Part shown: piece by piece, positions 8,685 through 14,816 of the stretch
Position numbering within the stretch: the first letter of the stretch is position 1
How the letters are laid out: each line of letters starts with the position of its first letter
DNA from: RYN-111 sp046723735
Lineage (GTDB): Bacteria > Actinomycetota > Actinomycetes > Mycobacteriales > SCTD01
DNA length: 40,536 nt
Direction: 5' to 3'
NCBI GenBank assembly: GCA_046723735.1
Contig: JBKOVB010000031.1
Span: 1 to 40,536 of the forward strand
The notes under the pieces: generated by a model
Database searches by the model: none
What the model was told of the DNA's origin: nothing
What the model saw: only the letters and a program-made list of their open reading frames with translations
Position numbers and translations under genes: made by a program

Positions 8685-9187
8685 TGGTCATTCCCCTCAA
8701 GAGTGCGTTTCAGCTGCTCACGGCGACTGAGTACAACCAAGTCGTACAGGGCGTCAACGATGGCACCGCCGTGCAATCGATCGGTTCGTTTTCGGCTAGT
8801 TCGGCTATCGGGACATCTCCGACAGCCATCCTCACTTTGACTAACTGCGTGATGAAATCCGGGTATGCATACACGGTAGAGAACATCGGCGGCGCGTTCG
8901 GATCCACTGCAAACGAAGCTGATTTCTCACTGTGGAAAACCAGTACTGCAGGGGCGCAGATTGGCGCGTTCTACCGCACGCCAACTCCCGGCGCGCCGCA
9001 GCGCAACTGTTACGGCAAGATCTACCTTCGCCGAACCGGTGTAGATCTTACATTCGATATGGTGCTCGCTGTGGCCGCCAGCACGGGCACGGTCTCGCAC
9101 GATGCCGCATCGATCAGGCCGCGGGCCCTGGTAGTGCGCCCCTGCGGCGCGGCCAGTGACTACCCGTACGCGTATGACGTCCCGTGA
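8684..9187 (+). CDS. tail-tip / minor tail protein
   Basis: 167 residues. The start overlaps the preceding stop (TGATG), so it is coupled to the large tail protein. It is Ser/Thr/Ala-rich and beta-rich, with one clear segment (LKSAFQLLTATEYNQVVQGVNDGTAVQSIGS). This opening resembles phage fibre or receptor-binding proteins that begin with a short virion-anchoring helix followed by a jelly-roll-like body (TAILTLTNCVMKSGYAYTVENIGG..., VDLTFDMVLAVAASTGTVS). Receptor binding is an inference from position at the end of the tail cluster. Confidence 0.6.
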   Translation: MVIPLKSAFQLLTATEYNQVVQGVNDGTAVQSIGSFSASSAIGTSPTAILTLTNCVMKSGYAYTVENIGGAFGSTANEADFSLWKTSTAGAQIGAFYRTPTPGAPQRNCYGKIYLRRTGVDLTFDMVLAVAASTGTVSHDAASIRPRALVVRPCGAASDYPYAYDVP

Positions 9188-9209
9188 CCATGGAGAGGGC
9201 AGTGCGTGA

Positions 9210-9488
9210 GTGACCAGACAGCGCCAACGTGGCCTACCGGTCCGGCGAGACACCCTGCTATTCGTGCTGGGCGCCTGCGGCATCGGGTATCAACAGATCA
9301 CGGAAAAGTACTACATCCCGCTTCTGGTGATCTACGGCCTCATGGCGGGCGTGCCCGGCTTGGCAGCGCTGATTGTGGCGTTGCGCTCGATCGCACCCGG
9401 CGAGCCGGACGAGAACGAGCCGCCCCCCGGGTCGCCTACGCCGCGACCGTCCTCGTCATCTCCGGTACCCTCGTCCTCGTCGCCCTAG
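9210..9488 (+). CDS. small membrane protein, holin candidate (possibly frameshifted)
   Basis: 92 residues in this frame, starting at GTG after GGAGAGGG. Two hydrophobic segments are visible: TLLFVLGACGIGYQQI (about 15-30) and YYIPLLVIYGLMAGVPGLAALIVAL (about 35-58). The charged linker GEPDENEPPPG follows. After base 9428 this frame becomes a Pro/Ser-rich tail with poor third-base GC, while the -1 frame becomes a clean transmembrane segment ending at 9520. The position after the tail genes and before another membrane protein fits a lysis role. Which frame is used at the 3' end is unresolved. Confidence 0.55.
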   Translation: MTRQRQRGLPVRRDTLLFVLGACGIGYQQITEKYYIPLLVIYGLMAGVPGLAALIVALRSIAPGEPDENEPPPGSPTPRPSSSSPVPSSSSP

Positions 9489-9520
9489 TGACGATCTTGG
9501 ATGCACTTCGCAAGGGGTAG
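9429..9520 (+). other. -1 frame continuation of the 9210 gene: third transmembrane segment
   Basis: From about 9425 the -1 frame encodes RVAYAATVLVISGTLVLVALVTILDALRKG and stops at 9518-9520, nine bases before the next ATG. Third-base GC is high in this frame and lower in the 9210 frame. There is no ATG or GTG start for an independent gene. A run of six C bases at 9423-9428 sits at the switch. It could be a programmed slip, a real frameshift mutation, or a missing C in the assembly. Confidence 0.5.
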
Positions 9521-9529
9521 GGCTGCCAC

Positions 9530-9811
9530 ATGACGCGTCGACAACTCGCCTACCTGTGCTTTTGCCTGTTCGCTGGCTTCCTGCTCGTCGGGCTCGCCAA
9601 CGTTGGCTATACCAATTACGTCGATCAGCAGCGGACGCGCGCCGAGCGCGCGTCCGCTGCCTCGAGAGCCGAGCAGGGCGAGCAGACACGCCTGATCGTG
9701 TGCCGCATCGCGCAGCGTCAGGCCGAGGCTCTCAAGGACGTACAAAGCCCTGCCGGACTGGACGCGCGGCAGGGCTGGCTCGACCTTGCCGCGCAGTTTC
9801 ACTGCACCTAA
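9530..9811 (+). CDS. membrane-anchored small protein (spanin-like or holin-associated candidate)
   Basis: 93 residues with one N-terminal transmembrane helix (YLCFCLFAGFLLVGLANVGYT, about 7-27). A charged, helical external part follows (DQQRTRAERASAASRAEQGEQTRLIVCRIAQRQAEALKDV). This layout (anchor plus coiled region) resembles small lysis-module membrane proteins in actinophages, but no family motif is seen. AGGGGTAGGG precedes the ATG. Its 3' end overlaps the end of the convergent SGNH gene by a few bases, and its last 70 bases are partly duplicated at 10503-10555. Confidence 0.6.
   Translation: MTRRQLAYLCFCLFAGFLLVGLANVGYTNYVDQQRTRAERASAASRAEQGEQTRLIVCRIAQRQAEALKDVQSPAGLDARQGWLDLAAQFHCT
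9742..9811 (+). repeat. direct repeat, copy 1 (left flank of the SGNH gene)
   Basis: The last 70 bases of the gene at 9530 contain GCCCTGCCG, then GGACGCGCGGCAGGGCTG, then AGTTTCACTGCACCT. The same blocks occur in the same order at 10503-10555, with 19 bases missing from the second copy and a few substitutions. Confidence 0.7.
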
Positions 9812-10479
9812 GCGCGCGTCAGCGTCGGCGGATACCACGCGTCGGCCATTTGCGCGTATCCGATCTTCCCGGGGTGCACGTCGTCGCCGCCGCACGTGAT
9901 GGCAATGCATACGCCGCGCATGTCGACAACCCGCACGCCGAGAGACGGGATTTGATTCTCGTAATCGATCAGTGCCTGCTGTTGCAGCGCCGTGTTGATC
10001 AGCGTCACGGTCGGTTGCGCTACCACGATTGTTGCCCCTGGCCACCCGACATGGATCTCCGCCAGCAACGTGCGAAGGTCGGTCAAGATCTGGTCCGCCG
10101 AATGATTGAAGTACTTCCCCGCGTCGTTCGTGCCACAGTCGAGCAGCACCAACGCGGGCCGGTACTTCGCCACTTCCGCCCGGGCAATCTGCGCCAGCAT
10201 GCCGCACGTCCAGCCGGAGTACCCCTCGTGCGCGAGCGGCGCCGTCCCCTGCGAGCCGACCCAACTGTGCGCCAGGCCTGCGGCGGTTAGCTTTTTGTCG
10301 AGCGGGCCGCGGTAGCCCTCGCCCGCGGGATCGTTCAGCCCCAGCGTGATCGAGTCGCCCATTGCCATGATCGAGTACGGCAGCAGTGTAGGTAACGGCT
10401 GCCGCCCCGGCCCCGGCATGGGCACGTAGGCCAGGATTGCGATCAGTACCGTATGGAGTAATTTCTGCCAGAGTCCCAT
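9808..10479 (-). CDS. secreted SGNH/GDSL-family hydrolase
   Basis: 223 residues. All SGNH landmarks are visible: block I GDSITLG with nucleophile Ser43; a block II Gly in HEGYSGW (about 84-90); block III GTND (116-119); block V DDVH with Asp199 and His202. Residues 1-25 form a signal peptide or anchor (GLWQKLLHTVLIAILAYVPMPGPG), so the enzyme acts outside the membrane as an esterase or lipase. Envelope ester bonds are a likely target, which would aid lysis. The start at 10479 is chosen because AGGG lies 8 bases upstream; earlier ATGs have poor sites. It is on the opposite strand to its neighbours and flanked by a duplication, so it may be an inserted cassette. Confidence 0.85.
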   Translation of the reverse strand: MGLWQKLLHTVLIAILAYVPMPGPGRQPLPTLLPYSIMAMGDSITLGLNDPAGEGYRGPLDKKLTAAGLAHSWVGSQGTAPLAHEGYSGWTCGMLAQIARAEVAKYRPALVLLDCGTNDAGKYFNHSADQILTDLRTLLAEIHVGWPGATIVVAQPTVTLINTALQQQALIDYENQIPSLGVRVVDMRGVCIAITCGGDDVHPGKIGYAQMADAWYPPTLTRA

Positions 10480-10502
10480 ATTCATAGCCCTTCGCATTCG
10501 TG

Positions 10503-10555
10503 GCAAAACCCTGCCGCGCAGGACGCGCGGCAGGGCTGAGTTTCACTGCACCTGA
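10503..10555 (+). repeat. direct repeat, copy 2 (right flank of the SGNH gene)
   Basis: Shares the blocks GGACGCGCGGCAGGGCTG and AGTTTCACTGCACCT with 9742-9811. In this copy the internal changes create a perfect 11-bp terminator stem (10509-10535). Confidence 0.7.
10509..10535 (-). terminator. intrinsic terminator for the leftward gene 10543-11331
   Basis: Perfect 11-bp stem CCCTGCCGCGC (10509-10519) with its complement (10525-10535) and a 5-base loop. Read leftward it is followed by TTTTG, a short U tract. It lies just past the stop of the gene at 10543. Confidence 0.8.
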
Positions 10556-11331
10556 GCGGCCGGGCGCCGGTAGGCGCTCTCGTCGCCGTGCGCGGCGCGT
10601 ACCGTGGCAGGGGCCGTACACCGCACGCAACCGCCGTTGGGCAGTGCCGGGCAGTTGCTGCGCACGTGGGCCGGGCCGCGCTCGGCCGCCTCGTCCAGCG
10701 CATCGGCGTGCGCCTGCTCGATCGCGAGCGGCAGCACCGCCAGAATCATCTCCGGCCCACCCAACGTGCCGTTGAGCATCTCCGGCCGGCCCTGACGCGC
10801 GGCCGCAACCCGGCGCCGATCGTGCTCGCGCAGCGCCTCACCGTGAATCGCGTCCATGTCCAGCTGTGCGCTCACGGCCTCGTACTGGTAGAGCATGTGC
10901 CGCAGCCCCAGGTTGCCGTACCCGCCCCGCGCGTTGTGCTCGCGGGTGCGCGCGTCCTGCTCGTTGCGGTGCGCCGCCTGCTCGATCCCGCGCCCCGCCC
11001 ACGCGCCGTTGAGCTCGGCCTCGCCAACCTCGATGTACTCGGCTTCGAAGCACAGCGACTCGTAGTTGCGCCCGTCTTGCACGTACGGGGTCGGCTCGGA
11101 GGTGACGCGCACGAGGGTACCGGTCGACTTGTCTCGCAGGACCGTACCGGGCTTGACCTCGGTCACGTTCAACACCGCCTGCTCGGCCGCCACGACCTGC
11201 GCCCGCCAGTAGGCACGCATCGCGGCGAGCAGGGCGTGACCGTCCATCGTGGAGCGGCCCTTGATGCCCGCCTCGCGGGCGATGCGGCGGAGCTCGGTGA
11301 TCCCGTAACCCTCGAACGTGATGCGTGCCAT
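10543..11331 (-). CDS. hypothetical protein with Rho-N/SAP-like N-terminus
   Basis: 262 residues. The N-terminal ITELRRIAREAGIKGRSTMDGHALLAAMRAY (about 9-40) has the helix-extended loop-helix look of SAP or Rho N-terminal domains, which bind nucleic acid. A beta-rich part follows (GTVLRDKSTGTLVRVTSEPTPYVQDGRNYESLCFEAEYIEV). The middle is charged and helical. Near the C-terminus CPALPNGGCVRC may bind a metal. The ATG at 11331 has GGGAG 8 bases upstream. An operator-bearing promoter lies about 50 bases upstream, giving a normal leader with a ribosome binding site. A terminator follows. Function unknown. Confidence 0.6.
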   Translation of the reverse strand: MARITFEGYGITELRRIAREAGIKGRSTMDGHALLAAMRAYWRAQVVAAEQAVLNVTEVKPGTVLRDKSTGTLVRVTSEPTPYVQDGRNYESLCFEAEYIEVGEAELNGAWAGRGIEQAAHRNEQDARTREHNARGGYGNLGLRHMLYQYEAVSAQLDMDAIHGEALREHDRRRVAAARQGRPEMLNGTLGGPEMILAVLPLAIEQAHADALDEAAERGPAHVRSNCPALPNGGCVRCTAPATVRAAHGDESAYRRPAAQVQ

Positions 11332-11376
11332 GTTGACCACTCCCTGTGTCGTGTCCTGCTCTCGCCCTGCCTGTCA

Positions 11377-11405
11377 AATATAACAGGGCTCCACTATATA
11401 AGCAA
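11377..11405 (-). promoter_or_regulatory. promoter with embedded operator, site I (leftward)
   Basis: Read leftward: -35 TTGCTT (11405-11400), 17-base spacer, -10 TATATT (11382-11377). The 16-bp repeat TAGTGGAGCCCTGTTA (11396-11381) fills the spacer and overlaps the -10. The right half is degenerate. It drives the gene at 10543-11331. Confidence 0.75.
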
Positions 11406-11456
11406 GCGCCCAACGGCAGATAGCCCCCGACGCCGATCCGGGGGCTATCTGCCGTG

Positions 11457-11708
11457 TCAGGAGTCGCGCAACGCCTCGTCGTGCAACTCGTCCAAGTCGA
11501 TCCCCGCGGCTCGGAGGCCTGCCGGGGTCACGCAGAGCCACCCGTGGTTACCCGGCCGGGCCCAACCGTTGCGTTCTAGCGCGTCCCCGGAATGCCACAG
11601 TCGGGAGGGGAGAACGATCTCGCCTCGCGATCCGTAGGGGCTCGGCCTTGCCGGGCGGTTGTGCGCTGCCAGAATCAGGTTCCGCTGCGGGTTGCTCATG
11701 CGTGTCAT
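11457..11708 (-). CDS. small hypothetical protein from a leaderless promoter
   Basis: 83 residues starting MTRMSNPQRNLILAAHN. The central part WHSGDALERNGWARPGNHGWLCVTPAGLRAAGIDLDEL has the feel of a small winged-helix fold, but no family is recognised. The start at 11708 is chosen because TATAGT ends 6 bases before this ATG and there is no ribosome binding site, which predicts a leaderless transcript. A second ATG three codons in is possible. Confidence 0.6.
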   Translation of the reverse strand: MTRMSNPQRNLILAAHNRPARPSPYGSRGEIVLPSRLWHSGDALERNGWARPGNHGWLCVTPAGLRAAGIDLDELHDEALRDS

Positions 11709-11714
11709 GCCCAA

Positions 11715-11743
11715 ACTATAACGGGGCTCCACTATATGCGCAA
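11715..11743 (-). promoter_or_regulatory. leaderless promoter with embedded operator, site J (leftward)
   Basis: Read leftward: -35 TTGCGC (11743-11738), 17-base spacer, -10 TATAGT (11720-11715), 6 bases, ATG at 11708. Operator TAGTGGAGCCCCGTTA spans 11734-11719. Nearly identical to site I in the spacer. Confidence 0.8.
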
Positions 11744-11781
11744 GCGCCCGGCCGCAGCTCGCAGCGCGTACCCTCGGGCAC

Positions 11782-12099
11782 ATGAGACCTCGTCCCGTGC
11801 TTATCCTCGCCGCGCTCATGGCTGCGCTGTCGGCGGTTGCCGGCGCCGGCGCCCTGCTTGACTTCCTGCCCCGGCCGGTCATCGGCGCGATTCTGCTCGT
11901 CAACCTCGCTGTCGGCGCCGCGGGCGGCGTGATCGTGCAGGGTTCCGTCACGCCCCTGAGCGCGCCGCGCGACGCCGAGGGCAACCGCCTCTTGCCAATC
12001 GATGCGGTCGAGCTGCAGAAGACAGCCGCCCGAGTGGGCGCGTCCGTGGCGCTGCAGAACGCGCAGGGCAATACCGCCCCCGGTACGCTGCGACCATGA
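11782..12099 (+). CDS. two-TM membrane protein, holin-like
   Basis: 105 residues. Two hydrophobic helices: VLILAALMAALSAVAGAGALLDFL (about 6-29) and VIGAILLVNLAVGAAGGVIVQG (about 33-54), then a polar C-terminus (VTPLSAPRDAEGNRLLPI). This arrangement, with the phrase VTPLxxPRDxxGNxL after the second helix, is common in small actinophage membrane proteins called holins. The ATG lies 7 bases after TACCCT, a possible leaderless -10. The stop overlaps the next ATG. A lysis role is an inference from topology. Confidence 0.65.
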   Translation: MRPRPVLILAALMAALSAVAGAGALLDFLPRPVIGAILLVNLAVGAAGGVIVQGSVTPLSAPRDAEGNRLLPIDAVELQKTAARVGASVALQNAQGNTAPGTLRP

Positions 12100-12311
12100 C
12101 AATCGACCCGAGCAGCCCCGAACTCAACCAGGATGGGACCCCGGTCGTTCGCCCGCAGCAGGGCGACGCTCCCTACGCGCCGGCCGGTTCCCCGTACACC
12201 CCCGACGGCGAGCGCCAGCAGCCCGGGGGCGAGGATTACCGCGAGCCGGTCGGTGGCGAGTCCGCTGTTCCGGCCGCCGACGAGGACGAGGGCGGCGAGC
12301 CCGTTCTCTGA
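12096..12311 (+). CDS. small acidic disordered protein
   Basis: 71 residues, rich in Pro, Gly, Asp and Glu, with no predicted fold (DGTPVVRPQQGDAPYAPAGSPYTPDGERQQPGGEDY...). It is coupled to the membrane protein by an ATGA overlap and ends just before a strong terminator. Function unknown. Confidence 0.6.
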   Translation: MTIDPSSPELNQDGTPVVRPQQGDAPYAPAGSPYTPDGERQQPGGEDYREPVGGESAVPAADEDEGGEPVL

Positions 12312-12319
12312 CCGCGCAC

Positions 12320-12363
12320 GCGAAAACGCCCCGACGCGGGATCTCCGGTCGGGGCGTTTTCGC
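12320..12363. terminator. bidirectional intrinsic terminator
   Basis: Perfect 16-bp stem: GCGAAAACGCCCCGAC at 12320-12335, complement at 12348-12363, 12-base loop. It has A runs on the left and T runs on the right, so it works both ways. It separates the convergent genes ending at 12311 and 12375. Confidence 0.92.
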
Positions 12364-12374
12364 TCCAGTGAGGT

Positions 12375-13505
12375 CTAGAACGGTGGCATGCCGTTACCGG
12401 CGGCCGCCGGCGCCGAACTGACCGGCGCCGAGCTCGCCCGGATGCTCGCCTTCTGCTCGGGGCTCATGTTCGCCCACATGTCCTGCGACCACCCAGGCGG
12501 CGCCGGATCGGCGGCCGCCTGCTGCGAGGGGGTGGGCGCGGCCGGCGCGCTCGTGGCGCCGTAGAACCCACCGGGGAGCGGTCCAGCCGCGGCCGGCGCC
12601 GGGCCCACGTTCGGCGCCGCGCTCGCGGGTGCCTGCTGCTGCGCGAGCCACTCGAGGTATCGCGGATCCTGTCCGGGCGCGGCCGCCGGCGCCGCGGGGG
12701 TGGGCGCTGTGTGCACGGCGGGGTACTGCTGCATGGCGCCCTGCGGCACGTACTGCGTGTACTGGGGCTGCGTCGGTGCCGTGGCCGTGTACTGCGCCTG
12801 CATGGCCGCGTACTGCTGCGCCGCGATCATGCGGTTGTAGTCCTGCTGTACTGAGTCCTGCAGCTGCCCGACCGGCGCCGAGAACTCGGCGAGGTTCGGG
12901 ATCGGCTGCCCGGTCGCGGGATCGTGCGGCATGGTGGCCGCGTGCGTGTAGGCGAGCGGCCCGCCGGGAGGGGTGGGCGCGCCGGTCTGCTGCGGCTCGG
13001 GGTTGCGAAACTGTCCCGTGAAGAACGCCTGCAGCAGCTGCGCGGCGTACCCGCGCCGGGGGTCGCTCTCCTCGAGCGTAACGAGGTTCCACGGCGGGTT
13101 GTGCTCGGCCTTGCTCGCCTTGCCCTGCATGATCACGCCGACGACGAGCCCGCCCTGCGGGTTCTGCGGCGAGGGGAGGCTCGGCGAGAGCTGCGAGACC
13201 ATGTTGGTCTGCGAGATGTAGAGCCCCTCGGCGAGGTACGGGGTCGGCACGACGAGCGTGTGCGGCACGTACTTTTCGGGCTTGCCGCCGAACTCGAGCG
13301 GACCGCCGTCGATGACGAACACGTTCGCCGTGATGCGGTCCTGCACGGTGCCTGCCTGCACGCCCGGAACGCCCCGGGCGATGGAGAGGGGCTGCACGAT
13401 GACGCAGCGGTTGCGGAGATCGGCGATGCGCGGGCGGGTGCCGCCGATTTGACCGGGGTCCGCGAGCTGCGGGATCCCGGGCCCACCCTGAGCGGGTGCG
13501 GTCAT
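12375..13505 (-). CDS. putative single-stranded DNA-binding protein
   Basis: 376 residues. The N-terminal ~150 residues look like an OB-fold binding domain (RIADLRNRCVIVQPLSIARG..., DRITANVFVIDGGPLEFGGKPEKYVPHTLVVPTPY, GLVVGVIMQGKASK). The rest is a long Pro/Gln/Ala-rich linker with YTQYVPQGAMQQYPAV-like segments. The protein ends GNGMPPF, similar to the PF-ending tip by which SSB proteins recruit partners, though without the acidic stretch. It would protect ssDNA made by the phage primase/helicase and nuclease. The start at 13505 is taken because the conserved part begins MTAPAQGGPGIPQL. It lies downstream of the tRNA-like elements and ends at a terminator. Confidence 0.65.
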   Translation of the reverse strand: MTAPAQGGPGIPQLADPGQIGGTRPRIADLRNRCVIVQPLSIARGVPGVQAGTVQDRITANVFVIDGGPLEFGGKPEKYVPHTLVVPTPYLAEGLYISQTNMVSQLSPSLPSPQNPQGGLVVGVIMQGKASKAEHNPPWNLVTLEESDPRRGYAAQLLQAFFTGQFRNPEPQQTGAPTPPGGPLAYTHAATMPHDPATGQPIPNLAEFSAPVGQLQDSVQQDYNRMIAAQQYAAMQAQYTATAPTQPQYTQYVPQGAMQQYPAVHTAPTPAAPAAAPGQDPRYLEWLAQQQAPASAAPNVGPAPAAAGPLPGGFYGATSAPAAPTPSQQAAADPAPPGWSQDMWANMSPEQKASIRASSAPVSSAPAAAGNGMPPF

Positions 13506-13547
13506 GTTGAGCTCGATTCTGTGCGGTACGGGAGGGTTGGGTTTGGT

Positions 13548-13645
13548 GCGCACTCACCCGGGGAATCGAACCCCGGTCTAGGGCGCCGCTCCAACTGCCC
13601 GCCGGCAGGAGGCTACGGTTCCCGACATCCACTGTCACGTGAGCT
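13548..13645 (-). tRNA. tRNA-like element, class II shape (possible Tyr GTA), degenerate
   Basis: The T arm is canonical: CGGGG-TTCGATT-CCCCG (13559-13575). An acceptor of only five clean pairs (CTCAC/GTGAG), a D-like arm GACA/TGTC and a GGGC...GCCC variable arm can be drawn. The anticodon loop would then contain GTA, but with C instead of U at position 33 and an enlarged loop. It could be a decayed tRNA or a mimic. Confidence 0.35.
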
Positions 13646-13686
13646 GTTGCCCGACCTTTGGGTGCGAATCCTTCGGTCGTATTCCG

Positions 13687-13757
13687 TCCCCAGGGCAGGA
13701 TTCGAACCTGCATCTCCCCGTGGTGGGTGGGAGCTCTGCCAATTGAGCTACCGAGGG
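13687..13757 (-). tRNA. tRNA-like element with canonical D and T arms, unclear anticodon
   Basis: 71 nt. Acceptor CCCTCGG pairs with CCTGGGG apart from one C-U mismatch and one G-U pair. The D arm GCTC-AATTGGCA-GAGC and T arm GCAGG-TTCGAAT-CCTGC are textbook. The anticodon arm is poor: the loop is CCACCAC or CCCACCA, with no U33 and mismatches in the stem. The isotype cannot be read with confidence (Gly ACC or Val CAC). No CCA is encoded. Confidence 0.6.
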
Positions 13758-13763
13758 GTGTCA

Positions 13764-13800
13764 CCCGGGCGGCCGGAGATCGCATCTACAGCCGCCCGGG
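13764..13800 (-). terminator. terminator hairpin after the gene at 13805
   Basis: 10-bp perfect stem CCCGGGCGGC (13764-13773) and its complement (13791-13800), 17-base loop. It lies just past the leftward stop at 13805 and before the tRNA-like elements. Confidence 0.65.
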
Positions 13801-13804
13801 GAGT

Positions 13805-14011
13805 CTATGAGGCGCGATGCTTGCCGGCTCGGTCGGATGCCGGGCGCAGGTCGTTCACGGCTGCGCGGTGCGGGCCGAGCGCCGCGGCGTGCCGGGCCCC
13901 GTCCGGGTTGTCCGTGTCGAGGGTGTTGCCGTTGCTCGGCCGCTTGTCGAAAATGATGCTCTTGGCGTCGCGCACCGTGCCGGTCACGGGCTTGTCGCTG
14001 AAGATCCCCAC
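13805..14011 (-). CDS. small hypothetical protein under operator E
   Basis: 68 residues (MGIFSDKPVTGTVRDAKSIIFDKRPSNGNTLDTDN...). Polar, no recognised family. The GTG start at 14011 has AGGGGAAA at a good distance, and a promoter with operator lies about 40 bases upstream, inside the XRE gene. Its 5' end overlaps the end of the XRE gene by 28 bases in another frame. Followed by a terminator hairpin. Function unknown. Confidence 0.55.
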   Translation of the reverse strand: MGIFSDKPVTGTVRDAKSIIFDKRPSNGNTLDTDNPDGARHAAALGPHRAAVNDLRPASDRAGKHRAS

Positions 14012-14304
14012 GTTCGTTTCCCCTGTCCGCTAGGGTGAACCTGCGCTGTCAACTTTAGTGGCGCGTCACTATCGGCGCAACCCCCGAGAACAAGATCTTT
14101 CCCGAGTACGGTGGCGTACCGGCGAAGGTTGATAATCCCGGGCGCGATCTCACCTACCTCGGCCTGCCACACCCACGTAGAGCTCGTCCCCATCGCTGCG
14201 GCGAGCTGCCGTTGCGTGATGCCCTGCCGTTCCCGCTCAGCGCGCAGGGCGCATATGAGCGGATCGACCACGACGCGTTTCTTCCGCCGATTGAGCGCGT
14301 TCAC
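13984..14304 (-). CDS. XRE-family helix-turn-helix regulator
   Basis: 106 residues. Residues about 16-70 form a Cro/C1-type HTH: LICALRAERERQGITQRQLAAAMGTSSTWVWQAEVGEIAPGIINLRRYATVLG. The N-terminus is basic (NRRKKR) and the C-terminus polar. The GTG start at 14304 overlaps the upstream stop (GTGA), so it is the third gene of the nuclease operon, which itself starts from operator site G. Operator site E lies inside its coding sequence and drives the next gene. A role as the ligand of the dispersed operators is an inference. There is no integrase next to it, so calling it a lysogeny repressor is not justified. Confidence 0.8.
   Translation of the reverse strand: MNALNRRKKRVVVDPLICALRAERERQGITQRQLAAAMGTSSTWVWQAEVGEIAPGIINLRRYATVLGKDLVLGGCADSDAPLKLTAQVHPSGQGKRTWGSSATSP
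14052..14080 (-). promoter_or_regulatory. promoter with embedded operator, site E (leftward)
   Basis: Read leftward: -35 TTGCGC (14080-14075), 17-base spacer, -10 TAAAGT (14057-14052). Operator TAGTGACGCGCCACTA at 14071-14056. The element is embedded in the XRE gene and serves the small gene 13805-14011. Confidence 0.75.
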
Positions 14305-14816
14305 GGTGCCGCCCGTTCGAATGCAACCTTGAGGCGCTCGACCTCGGCGCGGGCTTCGTCCCGTTCGCGCGTCACCTCGCCGATCCGGAAGTCCAGCTCC
14401 GCATCGGTCGGCAGCGGCCGACCAGCCTCGTCGGTGTAGCGTGCCAGTTCGGTCTTGAGTCGCTCGACCTCGACCACGAGATCCGCAGACCCGTCCGGAG
14501 GGAAGCCGAGTGCTACGGCGATATCGTCGAGCAGTTTGCCATAGCCGTCGCGTGCCGCACGGGGCTTGACGTGCTGTTCGCAGTTGTAGACGCCGCAACC
14601 CTCGCAGTACACGGCGCTGATCGGCTCCGGCGCGCGGTCGCCGTCCGAGGCCGCGCCGTGGAAGGCATCCGGGCACAGCCCGGTTACCTCCCCGCCACCA
14701 CTGACCGCCGGGTGCATGCTCGGCTGCGGACTGTCGCATGTCGGGCAGCCGCGGACCTCGGCCAGTTCGGCGCGGGCCGCGTCGCGCTCGCCCGGCGCTC
14801 GGTTTGGCGTTGCCAT
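14301..14816 (-). CDS. zinc-binding / coiled-coil hypothetical protein
   Basis: 171 residues. Cys pairs suggest metal binding: GCPTCDSP near residue 22 and CEGCGVYNCEQH around 72-83. The C-terminal 70 residues form a coiled coil with Leu and charged repeats (VVEVERLKTELARYTDEA..., IGEVTRERDEARAEVERLKVAFERAA). The ATG at 14816 overlaps the nuclease stop (TGATG) and its stop overlaps the XRE GTG. The tight coupling suggests a partner of the nuclease or of the regulator. Function unknown. Confidence 0.65.
   Translation of the reverse strand: MATPNRAPGERDAARAELAEVRGCPTCDSPQPSMHPAVSGGGEVTGLCPDAFHGAASDGDRAPEPISAVYCEGCGVYNCEQHVKPRAARDGYGKLLDDIAVALGFPPDGSADLVVEVERLKTELARYTDEAGRPLPTDAELDFRIGEVTRERDEARAEVERLKVAFERAAP

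Noticed and set aside
9483..9500. TAGTGACG near 9485 as another operator
   Set aside because: Only the left half-site is present, with no CACTA partner, no -10 and no start codon in register.
9373..10630. Long frames on both strands across the SGNH gene
   Set aside because: They lack domains and ribosome binding sites; the SGNH frame has all catalytic blocks.
12394..13785. A 463-residue minus-strand frame across the tRNA-like elements
   Set aside because: It contains segments typical of translated tRNAs (SSIGRAP..., VRILPWG) and runs in a different frame from the SSB-like protein.
12924..14033. A 369-residue plus-strand frame through the tRNA region
   Set aside because: It translates tRNA sequence (GFEPASPRGGWELCQLSYRG) and antisense of the SSB-like gene; no start site or domain.
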